From positions 1 to 21,770 of the forward strand of contig NATO01000033.1 of the NCBI GenBank assembly GCA_002085385.1: a stretch of 21,770 bases of DNA, read 5' to 3'. Numbering within the stretch: position 1 is the first letter of the stretch; every line of letters starts with the position of its first letter. A model generated the notes under the pieces. It searched no databases. It saw only the letters and a program-made list of their open reading frames with translations, and was not told the origin of the DNA. The DNA is from a candidate division Zixibacteria bacterium 4484_93 (lineage in GTDB: Bacteria > UBP14 > UBA6098 > 4484-93). Positions 7,603-16,421 of this stretch are shown here, piece after piece. Both the position numbers and the translations under genes were made by a program.

Positions 7603-9852
7603 TTACTTTACTATCGCTATCACAAATCTCTTTGTATCGGTTTTACCATCTGTTCCTTCGGCTGAAACTGTGCATATATATGCACCTGCTGCCCTATTCC
7701 GTGTTTGCCAGGGGACATCGTTTATCGTATGGGTTGTTCCAGCGAACCTGTCGATGAGCCTTCCGGAAAGGTCGAATATTCTTACTGTGACACATTCGGC
7801 TGTTCCAGAGCCTATCTCGTAGTGGATATATGTCTTATCCGTCATTGGATTGGGATAGTTGTAAGCCTTTGTTATGACAGGCTTGCCCGAAGTCGCATCG
7901 ACAGGCAGTTCCACATCGACAGAGTCGATATTCCTCCCGAATCTATCAGATTTTGCTCCACCGGAAATAAGCCCTTTGTATATATGAACAAAGCCATCGT
8001 CGGCGGCGAAGATAATCTCGTCTCTCCCGGTTCCGTCTATATTGCCCGATGATAGAGAATACCATACCCCGCCTGAAGATGAGACAGGAAATGGAGGTAT
8101 GATTTTTCCTATTCGGTCGATGCAGTATATCGCTTCCCCCTCGACAGAGAAGAGAAGCCCGGTTTCCGTTATGAGTGGAGGCGTCGATATGGTCGAGTCT
8201 GCCTCGAACGGGAAATTTGGCAGAAGCACCCCGTGCTCATCGACACAGAAGAGTTTGTTATCCCCGGAGAATGCAATCTCGAATGTCTCGTTTCCATCGA
8301 TATTGAGTGCAGCAGGCTCGCTGAACGAGGACAGTTCCATATCCCTCGGGAAGCCGGGGTAAGTTTCCCCGTTCTCATCGAGCAGATAGAGAACCCCATC
8401 TGCGAGGAAAGAGAGATAAAATTCCCCACCGGTTGTCCCTGTTTTCCTGATACCTGAGAGGCTCGTGTATTTTTCTTCCGGGAACTCACGCAGGAGTTCA
8501 AGCTCATCTGTTGCGATATTGTATCGGAATAGCCTTCCCTTTGCTCGGGCGGAAAGTATGTAGAGTATTGTATCGTCTGCCGGGACAAGTCCCTTTATCT
8601 CTCCCCTCGTGTCCAGCTCGGAGACTATATCCCCGGAGAACGATATTATCCGAACCTTGCCGTTTTTGAACGGGACGGCTATTATGCCTCCATCGAGCAC
8701 AACGGGGTGATACACCGGCTCATCCTCGAACAAGATAGGGAAACCGTGAAAGAGGTCACATCTTCCGTCAGAGTTCTCATCACTGAAGCGGTAAGCGACA
8801 AGTTCGTTCCTCTGGTTTGTCAGGAGCATCTCATCTGTCCCATCGCTATCCAGGTCGGTAAATATCAGAGGGGATACGGTATATCCTGGGCAATCCACAA
8901 TAACAGGAAAGGGGTAGTATGTAGTGTCGAATGAGGTTATATGTGCTATGTTATCATAGTTTGGAATGAGCTTCGAGAAGTCGTCGTCCCATGCGAGTAT
9001 ATACCCCTCAACGGTGAGGAATATCTCATCCTTACCATCGTGGTCAAAATCGACAATAAAGGGGTGGGCAAGTGGTGTGAACCCGAAGAAGAGCCTATCT
9101 GCTGCCATAACGAACTCGTTCTCGACGGATATTGCCATACTGTCGCCTGGGGCTGTCAGGGTCTGTATAGTAATCCCTGTTCTTCCGCCTGTGTTCGAGT
9201 TTGAGTTCGGGCAACTGGTGGGGGAGAAGGTCTCGTTTCCTCCGATGAAGTATGCATCGTCGGGGTCACCATAGGTGTAATAGACGCCTATATCCTGATA
9301 GCAGCTTGCCTCCTCCAAATCGATAAATAGCCTGTACTGGTCCCACTGGAGCGTGTTTTCCTCGAAGTTCGTCTCGCCGCTTCCTGTATAGTCCATATAT
9401 GCGACCCGCTCGTCTATGTGCCAGATAAGAACCCCTGATGCCGGCAGCAGGTAATCATACATACAGTTTGGCGTGTAATCATCGTATATCGGTCCGAGCA
9501 CAACCCCTGTTTCTGGGTCCTGATGGAGGTAGATGACGGAATCTCTGCCGACTATCTCCTCGCGGTTCTCAACGAGAAAATACTCATAATCATCTATAGG
9601 AATCTTGTAGATTGTGTTCCTCCGTTCTCGTTCGAGTTCGGGGGCGAAAAGTTTGAGTGAATCCCTTGATTCTGTTATCTCGACGACATCCTCAAATCCG
9701 AGGTATGCACGCTCCCAGGCGGATGGGTATGCTGGCAGGAGAGCAGATGCAACCGTTCCCTCCGCATCTATCTGGACGGCTATCAACCCACCGTGGTCCA
9801 TAAGGGAGAAATCGCCGACCTCCGAGCGGAAGTCGTATGTGGATAAAGACAT
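7603..9852 (-). CDS. M6-like secreted metalloprotease, C-terminal fragment of a broken gene
   Basis: This frame carries the larger part of a protease related to immune inhibitor A (peptidase family M6). It begins directly with VGDFSLMDHGG and the SAWERAYLGF region, which in M6 enzymes follow the zinc site. GVLIWHIDE, a hallmark of the family, comes later. The middle third holds FG-GAP-like repeats (DFDHDGKDEIFL, DLDSDGTDEMLL, NIDGTGRDEIIF), probably a calcium-binding beta-propeller. The end is a FlgD-like sorting domain with YNYPNPMTDK and DLSGRLI, as on T9SS clients. No signal peptide is encoded in this frame; that lies in the fragment at 9692-10420. The HExxH motif is in neither piece. I place the nominal ATG at 9852, but this fragment probably has no natural start of its own. 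Confidence 0.82.
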   Translation of the reverse strand: MSLSTYDFRSEVGDFSLMDHGGLIAVQIDAEGTVASALLPAYPSAWERAYLGFEDVVEITESRDSLKLFAPELERERRNTIYKIPIDDYEYFLVENREEIVGRDSVIYLHQDPETGVVLGPIYDDYTPNCMYDYLLPASGVLIWHIDERVAYMDYTGSGETNFEENTLQWDQYRLFIDLEEASCYQDIGVYYTYGDPDDAYFIGGNETFSPTSCPNSNSNTGGRTGITIQTLTAPGDSMAISVENEFVMAADRLFFGFTPLAHPFIVDFDHDGKDEIFLTVEGYILAWDDDFSKLIPNYDNIAHITSFDTTYYPFPVIVDCPGYTVSPLIFTDLDSDGTDEMLLTNQRNELVAYRFSDENSDGRCDLFHGFPILFEDEPVYHPVVLDGGIIAVPFKNGKVRIISFSGDIVSELDTRGEIKGLVPADDTILYILSARAKGRLFRYNIATDELELLREFPEEKYTSLSGIRKTGTTGGEFYLSFLADGVLYLLDENGETYPGFPRDMELSSFSEPAALNIDGNETFEIAFSGDNKLFCVDEHGVLLPNFPFEADSTISTPPLITETGLLFSVEGEAIYCIDRIGKIIPPFPVSSSGGVWYSLSSGNIDGTGRDEIIFAADDGFVHIYKGLISGGAKSDRFGRNIDSVDVELPVDATSGKPVITKAYNYPNPMTDKTYIHYEIGSGTAECVTVRIFDLSGRLIDRFAGTTHTINDVPWQTRNRAAGAYICTVSAEGTDGKTDTKRFVIAIVK

Positions 9853-10420
9853 CGTAATCTCCAATAGGAATCTCGTCGGAGGAGAGCGCAGTTTCCCAGG
9901 CATCGATAAAGAACTGTTTGAGACGGGCACTCATATTCCCGAGCCAGCCGTTGGGACCATAGTAAGCCATACTATCTGGCAGGCGGTAGGATGCCTCCTC
10001 TTCTGTCGGGAATATATCCCAGGTTAAGATTATCTTCCCGTTGGATGCGGCATACCAGTAGTCGGCAAGTGCCTGAAGATGAGCGTTGAAATACGACTTG
10101 TTGTGTGGTGGCGGGTCGATGATAACGGTTGTATCTCTCGATAGCTCAAATGTCCCGGGACCTGTGCTGTTGGTGTTGCTATCCGGCTGGAACTCTACCC
10201 TTATGGCGCATATACGAAGCCACACAGGCTCTTTCAGTCCCTCCTTTGGGAGACCATCCTTTTTCCTCTCTATACCAAGGAGGTTCTTCTTTGATACATC
10301 CGATTGGAAATGCCTCGGTGGGTATCTTTGCCTGCCAACCCTTATTACAGGCAATCTACCCGAGAAGGCAGGAGAGAAGAAAAGAAGCAAAAACAGTATG
10401 CACGCAATCGGTTTCTTCAT
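9692..10420 (-). CDS. M6-like secreted metalloprotease, N-terminal fragment of a broken gene
   Basis: This is the first part of the protease continued at 7603-9852. It has a clear signal peptide (KKPIACILFLLLFFSPAFSG). A propeptide-like region and the start of the M6 fold follow (AIRVEFQPDS, then YFNAHLQALADYWYAASNGK and SSDEIPIGDYDVFI). After YDVFI, near 9842, the frame stops making sense for this family, and about 50 unrelated residues (RWVDSRPDRCGGNG and so on) follow before the stop. In intact relatives, YDVFI is followed by 60-100 residues that include HExxH. Its ATG shares a base with the stop of the PorV-like gene (TAATG) and there is no clear ribosome site, so translation is probably coupled to that gene. 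Confidence 0.8.
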   Translation of the reverse strand: MKKPIACILFLLLFFSPAFSGRLPVIRVGRQRYPPRHFQSDVSKKNLLGIERKKDGLPKEGLKEPVWLRICAIRVEFQPDSNTNSTGPGTFELSRDTTVIIDPPPHNKSYFNAHLQALADYWYAASNGKIILTWDIFPTEEEASYRLPDSMAYYGPNGWLGNMSARLKQFFIDAWETALSSDEIPIGDYDVFIHIRLPLGGRRFLPYGPRWVDSRPDRCGGNGCICSPASIPIRLGACIPRI

Positions 10421-12840
10421 TAGAACTGTAGGGTCATTGAGATTCGCTTAATACCAGACAGCACGACATCCTTCTGTTTGGGGATGTAGCCGAAATCGAA
10501 GCTGAAGTTTCGATAGTGCAACCCGGCACCGAATGTTGCATACTCGAGGCAGCCCTCGGTATCCCAGACATAGCCGCCTCTCAGGGAGACAAAATTCCCG
10601 TAGGAATACTCGATGCCGACATTCTTGATGACCTCTTTTAACTCCTCACTAAGGATTTTCGAGTAGTCTTTCTTCCCCGTGCTCGTGGTGCACTGGGGCT
10701 CATAGCCAATGTCTATCAGGTCCTTGTTAAAGTCGGTGAGAAGGGTCAGTTTGTTGTAGGGTGTGTTCAGAAGATTATATGCTATACCGAGCTTTGCATT
10801 TCTCGGCAGTGGGTCAGCCTGTGCTGCATCGATGTAGGCGATATCCGGTCCCAGGTTCTGAATGGAAAGTCCAAGGCTCAAGCCACGGATGGGTGCCCTG
10901 TAAAGGATACCGAAATCCACGGCGGCGTCGTGAGCAATTCCTTTCCCTTGCTCACTTCCCGCTCCAACATCTGCAAGATGGCTGTAAATATATTTGAGTG
11001 TGATGCCGGCAGAAAGGCTATGGGTTATCGGAATACCGTATGACAACGCCATTGCCATATCGTAGGAACTGAAGACGCCGAGACTATCCCCCTGCGGATT
11101 TGTATGCACATTCTTGCCCATAGAGAGGAATGTGATACTACCTCCAATTGTTCCCCATCCCTCGAGATAGTGTGTCCCTGCCAAGAACTCATAATAGATG
11201 TCATCGGCGAGCTCGGGCAGCCACTGAACATGCATAGCAGTTATTCCGCTTTTTCCCTTGGAATACACGACAACCCTATTCTGTGTGGCAAACCATACCT
11301 CACCGCTATGCTCGGTCAGGGCAACGGTCGGCTCCCTATCGAGGCCGGAGTGGGTGTAATAACGGAATTTCCCCTTTGAATAGACCAGAACCCCATACTC
11401 TGTCCCGAAATAGACCTTACTGCCGATGGCGGCGACAGAATATGCCTTGCCGCTTGTCGGACTTGATGGGACAGCTACGATGTCACCGGGAGAAAGCTCC
11501 ATTTGGTTAGAGCGGTTGAACTTCAGGATATCATCCCGCAGACGCATACGAGTGTTCTCGTCGAGAGATGACCATCTCGTGTCGACAAAATCTGAAATCG
11601 CCGTCGCCTCTGTTACCTTGGCGAATTGGTAGCCGAAAAACTGCCAGGTATGGTCGGAAGACATTCTCTTTATACCATACCTTGTTCCAAACCAGAGGTT
11701 CTTTGACCTGTCTCGGGCAACTGAATATATCTCCCCCTCAAATATCACAGAATATGGTATCTTTACGCTTTCGAGACCGATTGTATCCGTTTCTGAAGCA
11801 TCAGGGGTGTCGTTGGTGATGCCGAGCTCAAGCAGTATCATATCCCGTCTGTTTCCGAGCGGCTTGTCGAGGACGAGGTCAAGGAATTCACCCCATGTGA
11901 GTTTCTTTCCCTCGAGCCGAAATGTATATTCCCTTGACCAGTTCATCCCTCGATACAGTGCCACCCCACTCTCCGTCGAGCACCAGACCTCTGAGGATGA
12001 GATTGGGAAAACGCCATCTACCTTCTTGGAAGGCAAGCCATCCATAGGTGAGAAGTTTCTCCACTTGGCGCCACGCTTCCTGTACACGCCGTTGTCTGTG
12101 GCAACCCAGATACCTCCCGCGTCATCCTCGGATATCATATTTATCTTCACATCCTTTGGGGAGGATTTCTCCTTTATCTTCACCATTCCGCTCTTCGAGT
12201 AGCGGTATAACCCGTTCTCTGTTCCTATCCAGAGGTTTTTCGATTTGTCCCCGTGGAGACAGGTTATCTTCTCGGTTATCATTATCGAATACGGTATCTT
12301 CAGTTTGAAGTCCACTGGCATAAGGTCGTTCTCTAAGGTTATTCCCGATAGCTCGTTGTTGTCGATGATGCGAGGGAAGATATCGCTCTTTATTTGCTCT
12401 TCAGCAAGCGATGGGAAGAGCCGCTTGAGTATATCGATTAGATGCTCGTCCTCACCGGTCACATAGATTAGCTCCTTTTTCCACCCCTTTGGTGTGTGTT
12501 TGTATAAACCGTTTTCAGTGGCGAGCCACATATCATATTTTCTATAGTCTATTTCCACCCTTCCGGATTTGATGAGTGCCAGAGCGATAATCTGCTCTTC
12601 CGGGTTGTCAAACTCGAACTCATACCAGGAACTCGAAAGGGGATACCTGCCGAGACCTGCCGGGTTGTAGTAGGTTGCCGTCGGGTCGTCGGAGAGAGCT
12701 GCAAATGTCTCTCCCATACCGGTAGGACGTGCTCCTGGGTGTATCATCAGGAACAGTACTGCCGACTGGCGCAGGTCGGCGGAGGCTGATGAAGCGAGTG
12801 CTATTAGAGCTACTGTCAGTATGACTATCTTCCTTGCCAT
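10420..12840 (-). CDS. PorV/PorQ-family outer-membrane barrel with an inserted beta-propeller
   Basis: PorV carries T9SS clients to the PorU sortase at the cell surface. After a signal peptide (residues 1-21), the family's opening appears at residues 27-64: FLMIHPGARPTGMGETFAAL and DPTATYYNPAGLG. The barrel resumes near residue 538 with WLPELADDIYYEFLAGTHY and GWGTIGGSITFLSMG, which in ordinary family members follow soon after NPAGLG. It ends in F (SMTLQF), as barrels do. Residues 71-535 hold about seven blades of the two-component-regulator propeller type, each with a W-x-G/A-T-x-x-G-hydrophobic-Y core (near 104, 204, 245, 286, 383, 478 and 516). The 806-residue length is roughly double that of ordinary relatives. 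A GGGAGG ribosome site lies upstream. The gene begins 11 bases after the PorU-like gene, the order known for porU-porV. PorV rather than PorQ or another family member is inferred from that neighbour. Confidence 0.85.
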   Translation of the reverse strand: MARKIVILTVALIALASSASADLRQSAVLFLMIHPGARPTGMGETFAALSDDPTATYYNPAGLGRYPLSSSWYEFEFDNPEEQIIALALIKSGRVEIDYRKYDMWLATENGLYKHTPKGWKKELIYVTGEDEHLIDILKRLFPSLAEEQIKSDIFPRIIDNNELSGITLENDLMPVDFKLKIPYSIMITEKITCLHGDKSKNLWIGTENGLYRYSKSGMVKIKEKSSPKDVKINMISEDDAGGIWVATDNGVYRKRGAKWRNFSPMDGLPSKKVDGVFPISSSEVWCSTESGVALYRGMNWSREYTFRLEGKKLTWGEFLDLVLDKPLGNRRDMILLELGITNDTPDASETDTIGLESVKIPYSVIFEGEIYSVARDRSKNLWFGTRYGIKRMSSDHTWQFFGYQFAKVTEATAISDFVDTRWSSLDENTRMRLRDDILKFNRSNQMELSPGDIVAVPSSPTSGKAYSVAAIGSKVYFGTEYGVLVYSKGKFRYYTHSGLDREPTVALTEHSGEVWFATQNRVVVYSKGKSGITAMHVQWLPELADDIYYEFLAGTHYLEGWGTIGGSITFLSMGKNVHTNPQGDSLGVFSSYDMAMALSYGIPITHSLSAGITLKYIYSHLADVGAGSEQGKGIAHDAAVDFGILYRAPIRGLSLGLSIQNLGPDIAYIDAAQADPLPRNAKLGIAYNLLNTPYNKLTLLTDFNKDLIDIGYEPQCTTSTGKKDYSKILSEELKEVIKNVGIEYSYGNFVSLRGGYVWDTEGCLEYATFGAGLHYRNFSFDFGYIPKQKDVVLSGIKRISMTLQF
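11235..12630 (-). repeat. Propeller blades inserted in the PorV-like gene, with an internal duplication
   Basis: This part of the PorV-like gene encodes residues 71-535. The blade cores read MWLATENGLYK, LWIGTENGLYRY, IWVATDNGVYRK, VWCSTESGVALY, LWFGTRYGIKRM, VYFGTEYGVLVY and VWFATQNRVVVY. Two blades are clearly duplicated: bases 12187-12303 (IPYSI, then DKSKNLWIGT) and 11650-11766 (IPYSV, then DRSKNLWFGT). At DNA level they share ccagaggtt and a gaata-ggtatctt stretch. Helix-rich inserts of 40-60 residues separate some blades (residues 131-178, 316-357 and 421-460). Confidence 0.75.
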
Positions 12841-12851
12841 ATTTTCCTCCC

Positions 12852-15770
12852 TTATTTTATCTTGCTGACCTTTTTAACAAATTCCTTCTTTATATTATTC
12901 TTATGGATAACAAGCTTATAAAGATATGTTCCATTCGCGACCTCCCTGCCATTTTTATCCTTGCCATCCCAATATATCTTATTGAACCCGTTTATGCAAA
13001 TGTTATCTCTCAGCTTGCGAACGAGCCTCCCGGATAGGGTAAATATGCTGATATCTGCTTCTCCCTCGCCATAGAGTATGAATGTGAACCAGACCTCATC
13101 TGTGAATGGAGAGGGATAGGGCAGAATATCCTTTATAGATATATTATCGTCGGCTACCTCGAAATGAATGCTTTCAAGCGTTGCGTTGCCGAAATTATCC
13201 CAGAGCTTGATAGCTGCCGTGTGTGTCCCCGGCGAAAGGAGAGGCAGGGTATATTCTATTAGCCCATCCGTGGAGCTATCGATGTTGTATCTGAAATAGC
13301 TCGTTATGTCGATTGATTGCTCTATATCCTCGTCTATTATGAGTGTTATCGTGTGCCCGACCTGCCCTGTGATGTTTATTCCCGATTCGTCCGAGACCTC
13401 AGCGTAAAGCACCGACCCATTCGGGACAACATCGAAATCGCAGAACCCTTTGTTCCCGATATAGATTTTTACCGATGGAGGAACCGTGTCGGGTTCGGTA
13501 ATCTCCGAGTGTGTTGATATCGGAATGGAATCGAGCCCACCGGTGGCGTCGAATGTATCGTTGTAAGCGTATGCGATAATCCTTGCGCAGCTCGCTCCGT
13601 AGCTTATGTCCCTCGGCAGGATGAAACTCGCTTGAAACTCCCCGTGGGTAACGGTGAACTCACCCGAAAAGAGGATATTCCCGGGCTTTGTGTATTGAAT
13701 GGTCGAGCCGGTTCCGTCCGCAAGTGTGTATGTTTTTATGTAGTCCGAATCGAACGCCTTTATGTTCACCTTCCCATCAATCGGGAGAAGCCCTCCGGAT
13801 GTATCCTGGATGGTTCCGTGGATTGTTGTCCGTGTGAGGGCGATGAATTCGTCCGGTGCCATCGAATCAATCACAACGGGGAAATCGGAATTGGCAAGGT
13901 GTGTTGCCGGGTCGCCGAATAGGAGATACTGGGCATCGTTGGAGCTATAAGTTCCCAGGAGCTTCGCCGCCAGAAGAGCCTCGCCGAGATAAGGCTTTGG
14001 ACGGCTTATGAATAGGAAGTTGAAAAGATTGTAGTTTAAGCTGGCATTCGGAGATGGTGTAGTTGGTCCCGTAGCAGCGATACAGGCAATGCTACCCCTG
14101 TCTGGTTCCCTCTGCATCCTCTCGGATAGGCACTCGAACCCGGGAACGAAGAACTCCGACACGGCGCAGGAAAATGAATTGACGAGTGGCAACATTCTGC
14201 CGTTCGATAGTTGTGCGATGTCCGAGTTGGAATCGAATAGATGCTCGTGTGCCCAGAGATGATAGTTCCCATGCCCGATGAAGTTGACAACAACTGCACC
14301 ATCATTTATCCAGTTGATAAGGTCGGCATTTGCCTCCGGCTTGAACCTCTGCGAGTTCATCGGATACTCGACCATATAGAGCATCCTTCTATCAGCCCAA
14401 TAGGGGAGGAAATTCTGTAGGTTACTTGTCTGAGTGGTATGCATACCCTCGCTGTGCGATGTAGTTGTGTTCTCATCATCACCGCAGAGGATATACCTGT
14501 TCCGCCAGTCGCCGAAATATGGCTTATACTCATAACCTATGACCTTCGATGTGATAATGTCGAGCTCCCGCTGACTCTTGGCGCAGAACCTGCCAGCCGC
14601 AATCTGTGGAACGAGCGATGCAGGGTCTGTCTTAAGATACCAATCATCGGAGAAATAAACCCCCTCTCCTGCAGGCGGCAGCGGATTGGCGCTGTGGGTC
14701 GTTATCTCCTTGTAATCATAGTGCCCATCGCCGACGAGCAGGACAAACTCGGGAGAAATAGCCCAGTTCTCCAGAGCATATTTTATGTAATTTCTTATAG
14801 AACCGGGGTCAAAAACCCCCCAGGAAAATTCATTGTATATCTGCTGCAGGGTGGCTGTCTTCACCCGGAACCCAGAAAAACTCTCCCTGAAATCCCTTAT
14901 ATCTGTTATGTCGAAATCCTTGTCGGCAATGATGATATACTCCCCGCCCGATATATCTGCCCTGAGACCGAGGTCTGGTATATACTCCGCCGTCTGAATA
15001 CGCCTGAACGATGATGCTGTCGTAGCGAAATATATCCTGCGTATGCTGTCCACAGAATCGGTGACTGCTCCCCCTGCCGAGTACCGAACAGAGAACCTGT
15101 CTGTTATGTCGAATGTGTAGATGTTATCTCCTTCTATGTTGTACCGATAAGTTCCCGGCTCCTTCGGTGAGAGGAAGATTAGACTGTCGTTTGTCAGTGA
15201 AAGCTGTTTCTCGTATTCCACCTCGAAGTAGTAGAAGAATGTTTCCCTCGAGTAGTGGAGTGATATATGGTTTGTTCCAGGTGTGAACGATGAAACAGGA
15301 AACCCTCTGACAGTTGGGTCATAGCTGCACGGTTCGCCGTTCACCGTAATATACGACGGCTGGGGATAAGCCCTGACGACCCCATCGGCGGATGCGATGC
15401 GGCTTTCTGTGAAACTATATGTTCTTGTTGTGAACCTGTCCCACCCCCAGTCTATGCCTGCATTGTAGATATGCTTCTCCTCGAAATGGTCTAAGCCAAA
15501 GCCTGTCTCTCTTTCCTCATATTCCTCATACTCGGTGAACCTCTCCATACGGGCAGGTGGAGTTGTGAAATCTCCTCCGATGGCAATAAAGTAGCAGTTC
15601 TCCTTCGCATATGGATGATAGTTGAAGCTGTAGTTTGTCAAATCTATCGTCTTAAGAAAGTTTATTCCGTTTCCCCAGAAAATGAAATACTCATCGGGTT
15701 CAATAGCTTCATCGTCATCGCCGAAGAATAGGATGGGAATTTCTCGTAGTTCTGGTTGCTCGAATGTCAC
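12852..15770 (-). CDS. PorU-like C25 (gingipain-family) protease, C-terminal fragment of a broken gene
   Basis: The 972 residues hold the catalytic part of a peptidase C25 protein. LLVGDGHYDY (345-352) and AAGRFCAKSQREL (391-403) are family landmarks. The likely catalytic pair is intact: H500 in NFIGHGNYHLW and C535 in NSFSCAVSEF. The last 90 residues form a FlgD-like sorting domain (LPYPSPFTDE, FTLSGRLVRKL, WDGKDKNGREVANGTYLYK). The upstream segment REIPILFFGDDDEAIEPDEY fits PorU sortases better than secreted gingipains, and a PorV-like gene follows 11 bases later. The frame has no signal peptide. Meaningful sequence (SNLGIQPETISPDDVRLFNG) continues upstream of the nominal GTG at 15770 to about 15863, where the frame meets a stop. 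This is therefore the back part of a gene whose front lies in another frame. Confidence 0.83.
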   Translation of the reverse strand: MTFEQPELREIPILFFGDDDEAIEPDEYFIFWGNGINFLKTIDLTNYSFNYHPYAKENCYFIAIGGDFTTPPARMERFTEYEEYEERETGFGLDHFEEKHIYNAGIDWGWDRFTTRTYSFTESRIASADGVVRAYPQPSYITVNGEPCSYDPTVRGFPVSSFTPGTNHISLHYSRETFFYYFEVEYEKQLSLTNDSLIFLSPKEPGTYRYNIEGDNIYTFDITDRFSVRYSAGGAVTDSVDSIRRIYFATTASSFRRIQTAEYIPDLGLRADISGGEYIIIADKDFDITDIRDFRESFSGFRVKTATLQQIYNEFSWGVFDPGSIRNYIKYALENWAISPEFVLLVGDGHYDYKEITTHSANPLPPAGEGVYFSDDWYLKTDPASLVPQIAAGRFCAKSQRELDIITSKVIGYEYKPYFGDWRNRYILCGDDENTTTSHSEGMHTTQTSNLQNFLPYWADRRMLYMVEYPMNSQRFKPEANADLINWINDGAVVVNFIGHGNYHLWAHEHLFDSNSDIAQLSNGRMLPLVNSFSCAVSEFFVPGFECLSERMQREPDRGSIACIAATGPTTPSPNASLNYNLFNFLFISRPKPYLGEALLAAKLLGTYSSNDAQYLLFGDPATHLANSDFPVVIDSMAPDEFIALTRTTIHGTIQDTSGGLLPIDGKVNIKAFDSDYIKTYTLADGTGSTIQYTKPGNILFSGEFTVTHGEFQASFILPRDISYGASCARIIAYAYNDTFDATGGLDSIPISTHSEITEPDTVPPSVKIYIGNKGFCDFDVVPNGSVLYAEVSDESGINITGQVGHTITLIIDEDIEQSIDITSYFRYNIDSSTDGLIEYTLPLLSPGTHTAAIKLWDNFGNATLESIHFEVADDNISIKDILPYPSPFTDEVWFTFILYGEGEADISIFTLSGRLVRKLRDNICINGFNKIYWDGKDKNGREVANGTYLYKLVIHKNNIKKEFVKKVSKIK

Positions 15771-15828
15771 GGCAGGCAGTTTCTTGCCACCACCGTTGAA
15801 CAGGCGAACATCGTCCGGGCTTATCGTC

Positions 15829-16380
15829 TCAGGCTGGATGCCGAGGTTCGAAAGAAGGTTGCTTCTTTACAAGCTCGATTTCACCTGTCCCCGGGTTGAA
15901 CCTAACAGGATAATATCTTATTGCTGCGATACGCTGCGAGCGAAAGCCCCCCATATCGAGGAAAACTGCATCATCGTTCGGATAGAAGTCAGAGGTGGAA
16001 TAGACAGAGTCATTCTCAGAGGTTTCATATTCCCAGATATCGTTTTTAAGAATCGGTGTTGGCACAGGCTTAACCCGTCCTCTGCCATACGAGATACCCT
16101 TTTTCTCCACACGGACAGAAAAGGAATCGCTTACCCCTATTATTATCGACTGCGATGGTATATCCGGGAAGCCCGATGGCTCCCTGTGAGAGAAGCTTCC
16201 CGGCACAAGGATACTGGTATAACCATCCGATTCGACAAGGGAGACGGAGTCGGGCTCAAGAGAAAACTCAACGGAAAATCGAGAGGGAGAATCCTCGATT
16301 ATTGTATAGGAGAAAGCGAAAGATGATAGGAAGAGGAAAGTCCCGGCAGAAACCATCAATGTCTTCAGTATATACAACAT
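15829..16380 (-). CDS. PorU-like C25 protease, N-terminal fragment of a broken gene
   Basis: This frame gives the exported front of the protein continued at 12852-15770. I start it at the ATG at 16380-16378, because the in-frame ATGs at 16449 and 16434 lie at or upstream of the promoter's -10 box. The result is 183 residues with a signal peptide (YILKTLMVSAGTFLFLSSFAFS). A propeptide-like region follows, with GFPDIPSQSIIIGV and IRYYPVRFNPGTGEIELVKK; the latter pattern is common before the catalytic part of C25 proteins. The frame stops soon afterwards. The ribosome site is poor for this start: the only GGAGG (16408-16404) is 23 bases away, so the start is uncertain. Confidence 0.75.
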   Translation of the reverse strand: MLYILKTLMVSAGTFLFLSSFAFSYTIIEDSPSRFSVEFSLEPDSVSLVESDGYTSILVPGSFSHREPSGFPDIPSQSIIIGVSDSFSVRVEKKGISYGRGRVKPVPTPILKNDIWEYETSENDSVYSTSDFYPNDDAVFLDMGGFRSQRIAAIRYYPVRFNPGTGEIELVKKQPSFEPRHPA

Positions 16381-16421
16381 CCACTTAGAGAAACTGCGGG
16401 CATCCTCCAGTTTTTGCAAGA

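Noticed and set aside
9853..9930. The first 26 codons of the longer open frame of the M6 C-terminal fragment
   Set aside because: This stretch overlaps the meaningful frame of the N-terminal fragment (residues around SSDEIPIGDYD) and does not look like protease sequence.
16366..16403. A 12-codon leader frame before the PorU-like gene, starting with the ATG inside GGAGGATG
   Set aside because: The ATG directly abuts the GGAGG, too close for normal initiation, and the peptide has no attenuator-like run of one amino acid.
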